Origin: Caldilineaceae bacterium
Lineage (GTDB): Bacteria; Chloroflexota; Anaerolineae; Caldilineales; Caldilineaceae
DNA length: 7,602 nucleotides
Reading direction: 5' to 3'
Assembly (NCBI GenBank): GCA_028819675.1
Contig: JAPPKT010000551.1
Coordinates: forward strand, 1 to 7,602
Positions 1-5,763 of the stretch are shown one piece after another (position 1 is the first letter of the stretch; each line of letters begins with the position of its first letter). A program made the translations under genes and the position numbers. Below the pieces are notes generated by a model that worked only from the letters and a program-made list of their open reading frames with translations, was not told the DNA's origin and made no database searches.

Positions 1-70
1 TTGCGACGGCCTGGGAGTAGGGGCCGATGGCAGCAGGCGCTTTCTCGGTGCGAATTGTCTTTTGCGTCAT
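1..70 (-). CDS. ridA: RidA-family reactive imine/enamine deaminase, N-terminal fragment
   Basis: The minus strand from an ATG at 70-68 reads MTQKTIRTEKAPAAIGPYSQ then AVA before the left window edge. This is the signature N-terminus of RidA/YjgF/UK114 proteins, in which a short lead strand is followed by the nearly invariant A-IGPYSQA motif (residues 13-22 here). RidA proteins are small cytosolic trimers of about 125-130 residues. They hydrolyse 2-aminoacrylate, 2-aminocrotonate and related enamine/imine intermediates released by PLP enzymes, so about 80% of the gene lies outside the window. The ATG is the only sensible start for the motif. No Shine-Dalgarno sequence lies at normal distance; an AAGGA at 108-104 is separated from the ATG by a strong hairpin. 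A promoter with near-consensus boxes lies about 100 bases upstream. The next gene on this strand with a related biochemical role is the PLP enzyme at 5764-7002. The identification is firm despite the short length because the motif is so specific; the exact RidA subgroup cannot be told. Confidence 0.85.
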   Translation of the reverse strand, partial: MTQKTIRTEKAPAAIGPYSQAVA

Positions 71-77
71 GCAGGGC

Positions 78-98
78 TTCAGCGAGTTGCTCGCTGAA
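78..98 (-). promoter_or_regulatory. Perfect 9-bp hairpin in the ridA leader
   Basis: TTCAGCGAG (78-86) and CTCGCTGAA (90-98) are exact inverse complements separated by three bases. In the ridA transcript this stem-loop would end seven bases before the AUG. No U-run follows, so it is not an intrinsic terminator. It could be an operator-like dyad or a translation-control hairpin. An AAGGA at 108-104 lies 33 bases from the AUG in linear distance but about 12 unpaired bases if the hairpin forms. Confidence 0.6.
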
Positions 99-168
99 TC
101 AGGTCCTTTTAGGGTTGCGGTCAGCTGGAATTACCTGAAAAGGTCCAATTGACAGCAAATTGTCGGCT

Positions 169-197
169 ATTGTATGCGATCATCCAATGTTTGTCAA
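169..197 (-). promoter_or_regulatory. Sigma70-type promoter reading toward ridA
   Basis: On the minus strand a perfect -35 box TTGACA (197-192) is followed by a 17-base spacer and a -10 box TACAAT (174-169), five of six matches to TATAAT. The predicted start of transcription is near 162, giving a leader of about 90 bases before the ridA ATG at 70. The boxes lie in AT-rich sequence between the transposase remnant and ridA. The spacing and boxes are seen directly; use as the ridA promoter is inferred from orientation and distance. Confidence 0.7.
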
Positions 198-247
198 AAT
201 CCAATTTCGAGTGAAATTGCAGTTTTTGGTGTAGATCCCAATGGTGA

Positions 248-784
248 CTAAGAGTATTGAACAAAGGTTGTTGGGTTAAGATAGAACCATCTGACAGAGA
301 CGCCATAGGAAAGGAAGGGTAGCCAAGATGGTTCGACAGGACATGGAGAAAATGGGGCCAGAGTTTGGCCGATTTGCGGTTGCTGTCGGTGGAAGCCTAA
401 GACAAACGCAGCCGGGAACGTTTCCTGGCACTGTATATGATCGCAAATAGGTAAACGAGTGACTGTGCTTGGGCACGAGAAATCGGAGGGGATGAAGGGC
501 TGGTCAGGAAAAGCCTTATAGATTGCGTCAATGGCGTTGAGGCCGAGAATTCGAGCAGTAGAGACATAGGAACGGAGCGCACAAAGGATGTGGGCGTCGT
601 TCAGAGTGCGGAAACAGCCGGAGACCTTATGTTGGACTCTATTCGTGCGCACATCGCGTTCGGCGAGTTTGTTGTCAAAGAGGATGCGGAAGTTATGCAT
701 GAAGGCCAAGACGCCAGCTTTATGTTCGTAAAAGATGCAGGAGAAGTCACCCGCCTGAATGGGATTTGGGTATATAATCCCCAT
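248..784 (-). pseudogene. IS66-family transposase (TnpC-like), C-terminal remnant
   Basis: An open minus-strand frame of 178 codons contains, at residues 20-99 (about 727-488), the C-terminal end of the IS66 DDE transposase domain. The diagnostic string is FDNKLAERDVR at residues 36-46, followed by KVSGCFRTL (53-61), an LRSYVSTAR block (70-78) and KAFPDQPFIP (90-99). The Glu in LAERD is, by family knowledge, the last acid of the DDE triad and is kept. Residues 1-19 do not resemble the family. The rest of the transposase, normally around 500 residues with a zinc-finger region and most of the catalytic domain, is missing on the upstream side. The tail after residue 100 also looks unlike IS66 and is probably read-through. 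No partner genes (tnpA/tnpB) or terminal repeats were recognised. This is a dead, strongly truncated insertion-sequence remnant; the open frame is longer than the recognisable homology. Confidence 0.85.
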
Positions 785-1101
785 AAGAAGATAAGGGCTG
801 TATATGCCTGCACGTACCCCGACAAGAACATTTGCTACTTTTGGGGATATGAGGGCCTCACTAACACATATGCCTGCTTTTTGAACCCGAGAGTTAGCGC
901 ATGTGTTTCATGTGCCGCCATCTGACTGCACGGACGGTCAAGTATAGCCACTGCCCCATCTTTTCAGAGCCAGTTCCAGAGACCAGCCGGCCTTCTTTCG
1001 ATGGGAACTGCGGGCCGCAGCACTCATCGGCAAATTATCCCATGTTCCAAGTGCTTAGCGAAGCGCTAGAGCAGGGTAATCGGATCCGAACATCCATTGA
1101 A
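785..1101. other. Gene-free stretch between IS66 remnant and membrane-protein gene
   Basis: I see no supported gene here. The plus-strand frame of the downstream gene stays open back to an ATG at 901, but the extra residues are hydrophilic, Cys/His/Pro-rich and unlike the start of the family. A TATAAT box at 773-778 just outside the left border has no matching -35 at 16-18 bases. A 10-base direct repeat, ATATGCCTGC, occurs at 802-811 and 868-877; its meaning is unknown. The promoter of the downstream gene is presumably here but I cannot place it. Confidence 0.4.
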
Positions 1102-3846
1102 ATGTTGACCCGCCATTCACAGGCCTTACTGGTCCTTATCTTTCTTGCCCTTCTGACATTGCTTGTTGCCGGTCCGTACTGGCAGATGCCTGGCCTCCCT
1201 GGAGATGCGATTGACACTCTCATGCACTTGCACCGAAGCGCGGCAGTTTATCGGGCCTTTGTTGATGGCGTCTATTGGCCGCGCTGGTTTCCAGGTGTCT
1301 ATAACGGTCTGGGGGCGCCAGTTTTCCATCATTATAGCCCTGGTCTATATTGGCTGGTTGCGTCCTTCCATGGAATGGGCCTAGGACTGGACCAGGCATT
1401 GAAGTTCATTTTCACTGCTGCATTGCTGCTGGCAGGTTTCGGCGCCTACTCCTGGCTTCGCTTCGCTTTTAGTCCGGTGGCAAGCTTGACGGGCTGTGCC
1501 GTTCTCTTGCTCCACCCCCATATCTTGACAAGAGCAATCTACTACGAGGGATCTCTTGCCCGGCTAATTGGGCTACTGGTATTGCCGGTCTGCTTATGGT
1601 CGATTACAGCTCTCCATGAGCGTTCAAGGATTCTCTATTGGTGCACAGCTGTCGGTTCCGGGGCCTCGCTGGTGCTGATACACGCGCCAACTGCCCTTGT
1701 CAGTGCAGTCTTATTCTTTTTCTATTGGATTCTGATGGGATTCGGTTATCGCAGACCAGGGGGACTGGTACGCTGCGCAGTAGCGGCATTTCTCGTGATA
1801 GTTTTGACTGCAGCTTTCTGGCTACCCGCGTGGGCCGACAGAGTTTTTGTACAGGTCGATGCGGTGCGCCACGGTCTATTTGGCTCGCAATCACACTATT
1901 TGTTCTTGAACTGGTGGAATCTCTTTGGATACCAGTCTCCGATTCTGGACAGCCGCGCGGGAAATCCGTTACTTTCACTGCTGAACGGGAATTTCGGACC
2001 GTCGTCATGGCTCGTTCTTGCCGCCGGGTTGGCAAGCGCACTTTTTGGAAGGCACGCAGAGCGCCGGCTCTGGGCTCTGACCGGCTGTTTTTTTGCCCTG
2101 GCGGTGCTCACGCTCAGCCATTCAATATCTGAACATGTGTGGGATTCGATCGCTCTGCTCCGCCTTGTGCCATTTCCGTATCGCCTTCTGGGGGTCGCCT
2201 CCTTTGGTCTATTGCCCGCGGCCGCGGCCGCGATCGATGCGTGGCCGGCAAGCCGGCGCGCTATACCTGCCTTTGCTTTGGTTATCGCATCCTTCCTGGT
2301 TCTTTTTCCGTACTTGTTTCCCTCCCATACGTCTCACACTCCTTTCCGCGAAGTAAAGAGTTTAACGGTGGACGACACGCACTCTTTCGAGCAGACGACC
2401 GGCTATTGGGGCACAACCGCATTCAATGAGTACCTAGTCCGGGGCGCGGACTTCAGCGTCATTGCCGGCAGGACTCCAGAGCCAAAGACAGCGAGAGTCA
2501 CATGGCGTTCTTCCCACGAAGCAGTTGCGGATCTTTCCGATCAATCGGGGCCGATGTTGCTGCGCCTTCACTTTCATTCCGGCTGGAGCGCGGGCGACAG
2601 GGCAACTCTTGCCCCCAGTACGGGGGGTTGGCTGGAAGTGTTTGGACTCAGGAATTCCGCTCAGCCGCTCCTCATCCGATGGGAGGGTACATCCTGGCAG
2701 AGATGGGGGGAGAGGATAAGCCTGTTGGGATTGCTGGTCTCTTTGAGTTGCCTTCTGTTTTTTGCCTTGCATCAGCGGCGGGGGATTCGGAAGTCTGAAA
2801 TACCTGAGTCCAATGGATTACAGTCTGGGGCTGGTCCTGGCTCTTCTCATTTTGCCCTCTTGTCGATGACCGGGCTCATCTTACTTTTGGTCGCGTTCCG
2901 CAGCACAGTTGATTCGTCCAGCCGCGGGCCCTTTACGCTGCAGTCGCCGCCGGGCCGGTTGGCCTTCGCTGTCAGGGGGCAACCCGTCACTCTGGGAGAC
3001 CGGTCCTCCACACACGTTTCCCTGCTCGGGTGGGAGTTGGTGAGCAGACCAGATCCTAAACCTGGAGACGTGGTCAGAGTGCGGCTGTATTGGCAGCCGC
3101 ATGGCAGGATCACTGAGGAGTTACGCAGTTTTGTACATCTTTTTTCGCCTTCCATTCAGCATTCCTGGGCGGTTCAGAATATCCGGTCTGGCAGTGTCCC
3201 GGATACGCGGCAGTGGGATCCGGACAGGTACTATGTGGACGATCTACGTCTCAAACTACCTTCCGACTTACCGCCGATTCGTTTTTCGCTGGCGGCAGGT
3301 CTAACCTCCGTGTCAAACGGCAGGTTAGACGTTCCCGGTTCACGAGATGATGTCGTGGAGCTGACTTCAGTAGACGTCGCGCCGACCCGCCCCGGCATTC
3401 TTCAGAAGGAGCGGCCATCCTCGAAAGCCCAAGCCGCCACCGGCGACGGTCTCTATCTGCAGGGCTATGACCTGCTCCTGGAACCCGCAGCGCCGATCCT
3501 GCGGCTATTCTGGGAAACGGGAGACGGGGTTGAAACTGACTGGACTACATATGTACATCTCCACGATGACCGGGGCACCCGCGTGGCCCAGTATGACGGA
3601 CCGGCGCTGGCCGGTGTGCAGCCGACCAGCCAGTGGCATACGAATGCGCTCTACATAGATCGGAGACGCCTCAACTTGCAGCCGGAATTGCAGCCGGGAA
3701 ACTATCTTTTGCGGATTGGGCTGTACAATCTGGAAACCGGACAGAGGCTGCCATTTCAGCCTCATGACGCCGCACAGGAGCAGTTCGAGAACGGTCAACT
3801 GCTGATTCCTTTTTCAGTCGCCTCACCGATTCGAGTGCCCGATTGA
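1102..3846 (+). CDS. PTPS_related-type polytopic membrane protein with two C-terminal beta modules
   Basis: From the chosen ATG the product is 914 residues. Residues 7-26 form a first membrane helix. They are followed by GDAIDTLMHLHR (34-45), WPRWFPGVYNGLGAPVFHHY (59-78) and further helices near 101-121, 126-140, 153-172, 180-210, 221-242, 324-340, 360-380 and 388-406. This order matches the '6-pyruvoyl-tetrahydropterin synthase related' membrane family (PF10131), a GT-C-like, poorly characterised group; despite the name it is not a pterin enzyme. An extracytoplasmic beta-rich part (about 420-535, with LRLHFHSGWSAG at 488-499) and two helices (540-557, 585-600) follow. Two modules then repeat a common plan: 638-740 (VRLYWQ, SFVHLF, TRQW) and 783-905 (LRLFWE, TYVHLHD, AQYDGP, SQW, LRIGLYN). 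The likely role is in envelope polysaccharide or protein glycosylation, which is inference. The start is uncertain: ATGs at 901 and 1042 are in frame, none has a strong ribosome site, and 1102 fits the usual short lead before helix 1. The gene faces the related pseudogene at 4092-5562. Confidence 0.85.
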   Translation: MLTRHSQALLVLIFLALLTLLVAGPYWQMPGLPGDAIDTLMHLHRSAAVYRAFVDGVYWPRWFPGVYNGLGAPVFHHYSPGLYWLVASFHGMGLGLDQALKFIFTAALLLAGFGAYSWLRFAFSPVASLTGCAVLLLHPHILTRAIYYEGSLARLIGLLVLPVCLWSITALHERSRILYWCTAVGSGASLVLIHAPTALVSAVLFFFYWILMGFGYRRPGGLVRCAVAAFLVIVLTAAFWLPAWADRVFVQVDAVRHGLFGSQSHYLFLNWWNLFGYQSPILDSRAGNPLLSLLNGNFGPSSWLVLAAGLASALFGRHAERRLWALTGCFFALAVLTLSHSISEHVWDSIALLRLVPFPYRLLGVASFGLLPAAAAAIDAWPASRRAIPAFALVIASFLVLFPYLFPSHTSHTPFREVKSLTVDDTHSFEQTTGYWGTTAFNEYLVRGADFSVIAGRTPEPKTARVTWRSSHEAVADLSDQSGPMLLRLHFHSGWSAGDRATLAPSTGGWLEVFGLRNSAQPLLIRWEGTSWQRWGERISLLGLLVSLSCLLFFALHQRRGIRKSEIPESNGLQSGAGPGSSHFALLSMTGLILLLVAFRSTVDSSSRGPFTLQSPPGRLAFAVRGQPVTLGDRSSTHVSLLGWELVSRPDPKPGDVVRVRLYWQPHGRITEELRSFVHLFSPSIQHSWAVQNIRSGSVPDTRQWDPDRYYVDDLRLKLPSDLPPIRFSLAAGLTSVSNGRLDVPGSRDDVVELTSVDVAPTRPGILQKERPSSKAQAATGDGLYLQGYDLLLEPAAPILRLFWETGDGVETDWTTYVHLHDDRGTRVAQYDGPALAGVQPTSQWHTNALYIDRRRLNLQPELQPGNYLLRIGLYNLETGQRLPFQPHDAAQEQFENGQLLIPFSVASPIRVPD
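3013..3321 (+). other. First C-terminal beta module of the membrane protein
   Basis: Residues 638-740 of the 914-residue product. Key residues are LLGWEL (641-646), VVRVRLYWQP (657-666), SFVHLF (676-681), TRQW (702-705), the YYVDDLRLKLP strand (710-720) and RFSLAAGL (727-734). The plan resembles the second module but is more diverged: the usual VAQ.D..P loop is replaced by VQNIRSGSVP. I know such modules from Chloroflexota cell-envelope glycosyltransferase-like proteins; their ligand is unknown to me. Confidence 0.65.
3448..3816 (+). other. Second C-terminal beta module of the membrane protein
   Basis: Residues 783-905. The motifs follow in order: YLQGYDLLLE (785-794), ILRLFWE (799-805), WTTYVHLHDD..G (814-825), VAQYDGPALAG (828-838), PTSQWH (841-846), a YIDRRRLNL strand (851-859), and LLRIGLYNLETGQRLPF (869-885). 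This is the better conserved of the two copies and is closely similar in plan to the broken copies encoded on the opposite strand at 4163-4787. Confidence 0.7.
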
Positions 3847-4091
3847 CGTCAGGGCGACCGCATCTGATGTGCGTTCCATTTGGGAATTCGATTTTTCGTA
3901 TTTCGTAATACGTAAAGGGAGACATGACCGGCGCGAAACCATTGCGTGATCCGCGCGAAAAGTCGTGGTGTCAGACGGAATCTGCATTAGTCTGGTTTAC
4001 CGACATTGCGGAAGTCAGCCAGAGGGTCTGCAAAGGGCATTCTCAAGGAACAAACATGGAGCCTGCGCGAGGGCGTTTACAGGGGGCGCCC
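3847..4091. other. Intergenic stretch between converging genes
   Basis: No gene could be supported. A short stem, CGTATT/AATACG with a TCGT loop, lies at 3897-3912, about 50 bases after the stop of the plus-strand gene. No T-run follows on either strand, so it is not a convincing intrinsic terminator. A plus-strand frame beginning at an ATG at 3924, with a fair AAGGGAGA ribosome site at 3915-3922, continues antisense through the pseudogene and has no recognisable product. Confidence 0.4.
3897..3912. repeat. AT-rich short inverted repeat
   Basis: CGTATT (3897-3902) and AATACG (3907-3912) are exact inverse complements around a four-base TCGT loop. The surrounding string repeats the TTTCGTA/TACGTA theme. 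It sits between two convergent transcription units. It may act as a weak bidirectional transcript end, but it lacks the U-tract of a classical terminator. Confidence 0.4.
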
Positions 4092-4109
4092 CTACGGGGA
4101 CTGTCCCCG
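4083..4109. repeat. GC-rich double palindrome
   Basis: GGGGCGCCCC (4083-4092) is a perfect 10-base palindrome. It is followed by CGGGGA/TCCCCG (4095-4100 and 4104-4109) with a three-base loop. The pair lies exactly where recognisable homology of the minus-strand pseudogene has ended and its last frame stops (TAG at 4094-4092). It may be a short repeat or transcript-end structure that replaced the lost C-terminus; function unknown. Confidence 0.45.
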
Positions 4110-5562
4110 CGTGTGGAGGCAAGCGTGCGAGGGCAACGCGACAGCCCAAGTGCCTGTGCTGGCATCCCCTTCCCTCCAGCGGCGGGTCGGGAAGCGCCCT
4201 TCCGCCAACGGTTTATCAGGTCCAGACGCGATTTCCCCATCCGGACCGACCAGACGAGGCCAACGCCGTCAAGTCGGCGTTTACCCGATTACTGGCCCGG
4301 AAACATAGATTCACGGGCAATACCTGCTCCTGCTTAGACAGTTCCTCCGGAACAAGGAACCCATCCAAAACAACCGCGCCGCCAAAACTTGCCTTTGCGT
4401 TGGGCGCATCATTCGGACATTGCACCATCACTTCTATTATCTCCACTTCGCCAGCAACGCGACTTTCGACCGACAGATCACTCGCTTGAACAGGCAGACT
4501 TTTTCAGACCCCTCAACCACAGTGGCCACATAAAGACGGGACAGCAGCGGAGAATCCTGAACGATCGGTTGTTCCAGCAGAATCCGGTAACTGTCCGCGT
4601 ACACCTCCCCCGGCTTCCACAATGACAGCGGCCACGTCCCCCAGCCCGGATGCGTCGTTACATTGCCCAATTCCTGGTTCCTGTTTTCCATCAATTTCAA
4701 AACCAGCCGATGGTTACGGTGTTGCGCATGCAACGCATCAAGGTTAAGCGTGACCGGATCCTCCTCTCCTTCGCTGAACCTGCCGGACAGCAAAAAAACC
4801 GCCACCAACTCCAGCCCTTGCAATTCGTGAGCGGGGCTAGACCTGCCAACAGTCCCGGTCCCGCCAAACGCCGAAATTTCACAGGCGGCGGCCTCCGACT
4901 GAGCGCGACAAGGGTTAGGCCGCTCAGTGCGCCTATCAGGCTGCCATTTGAGAAATTGGCGCATATGAAGAGAAGCTGGGGATTTATTGCGACCAGACCG
5001 GTCGCCATTATCTGTGTAAAACCGTCGAATGGAAACACCCGCCTAACCAGGATAAAGGTACACAGTACCGTCACGGCGCCCAACGAGACATTCAACCATC
5101 TGCCAAGATGAACAGCTAGGTTTACGCCTCGCAAGGGGCGGACCTGCGCGCTGTAAAGTGCGAAATTTTTGCTGCCGGGGTAGGCTGGATTGCCAAGATT
5201 GGCGCGGGGATTGCGAATGGAGAAACTATCGAAATCGGATTGATCAACAGTTGACGTGATCAGCGCGGCCAGAACATAGAAGAGGGGGGCTTGGCTGCCC
5301 TCTTGTTCCCAGGGCCCCATTGATTCATGGGATTGCGCAGGAAGAGGATTCCCGCAGCCAAATGTCGAGCAAAGCTATAGTGAAATATCTCATCAGGCGT
5401 CTCAGATGGCGGCACGATCAGGCTATACGCGCCTGCCGTCACAAGAAACAGTACGACAAGAGCGGCAACTACTCCATTCGTTGGCGCGTGCGGCAACCTC
5501 ACTGCACATTCATTTCTTGTCAAACGCACGCGCATTTGAGTCAACCGGGCTGCCCCTCTCAT
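4092..5562 (-). pseudogene. Broken DUF2142/GT39-like membrane protein (GT-C type)
   Basis: Read 5' to 3' on the minus strand, the ATG at 5562 gives a first helix (about residues 31-50) and PPSETPDEIFHY (51-62), the acidic first-loop motif of GT39/DUF2142-type GT-C proteins. Near 5316 the frame shifts. The next frame carries MGPWEQEGSQAPLFYVLAAL, LAVHLGRWLNVSLGAVTVL and INPQLLFICANFSNGSLIGA, all typical of the family. A second shift near 4823 leads to LQGLELVAVFLL. Near 4790 the sequence then jumps straight to C-terminal module sequence: PVTLNLDAL, LVLKLMENRNQELGNV, HPGWGTWPLSLWKPGEVYAD. A third shift in an A-run (4504-4500) gives KSLPVQASDL, VESRVAGEVEIIEV, then a second module: FGGAVVLDGF, VLPVNLCFRASN. 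A fourth shift near 4254 restores LVGPDGEIASGPDKP and GRFPTRRWREGD. Homology ends near 4163 and a TAG follows at 4094-4092. A functional relative should have about 300 or more additional residues of membrane domain (my estimate). Role if intact: envelope glycosylation. It cannot be functional as it stands. Confidence 0.85.
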
Positions 5563-5763
5563 ACCATCTGAGGGAAAACATGTGAGTACAACTTGAGACT
5601 ATGACTATTCGTGTCGGCAAAGTATCAGGCGTACAGAAGCACGGCCTTCGCTTGCGCAGTACGCAGATTCCGGGTCTCATTTGGGAACTACAATAGCAGG
5701 CAGTTGCTAGTTCGTAGTGGCGTGTTGCGGTCATACATGGATGATGGGAGGCGAGTTTTGGGG
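5563..5763. other. Intergenic stretch downstream of the PLP enzyme
   Basis: No gene or tRNA is supported in these 201 bases. They lie between the start of the pseudogene and the stop of the PLP enzyme, both on the minus strand, and contain one imperfect hairpin (5687-5718). Base composition falls abruptly here compared with the enzyme gene. Confidence 0.4.
5687..5718 (-). terminator. Possible weak hairpin terminator after the PLP enzyme gene
   Basis: ACTAC (5687-5691) pairs with GTAGT (5714-5718) and TAGCA (5694-5698) pairs with TGCTA (5705-5709), giving two 5-bp stems with an internal loop about 45-75 bases past the stop codon at 5764. There is no T-tract on the minus strand after the stem, so intrinsic termination is doubtful. 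Confidence 0.25.

Noticed and set aside
149..177. Plus-strand TTGACA at 149-154 as a promoter
   Set aside because: No acceptable -10 box lies at 16-18 bases; the minus-strand boxes in the same area are much better.
590..925. Plus-strand open frame of 111 codons
   Set aside because: It is antisense to the IS66 transposase remnant and resembles no family.
901..1101. N-terminal extension of the membrane protein from ATG 901 or 1042
   Set aside because: The extra residues are Cys/Pro-rich and hydrophilic, and the family normally starts just before the first helix; the starts remain possible but less likely than 1102.
3924..4337. Plus-strand open frame with a fair ribosome site (AAGGGAGA at 3915-3922)
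   Set aside because: It has no recognisable product and its second half is antisense to pseudogene sequence with clear homology. A short real peptide at its start cannot be excluded.
5681..5720. Possible tRNA-like fold
   Set aside because: The stems are only two short paired segments with no cloverleaf, no T-arm consensus and no acceptor end.
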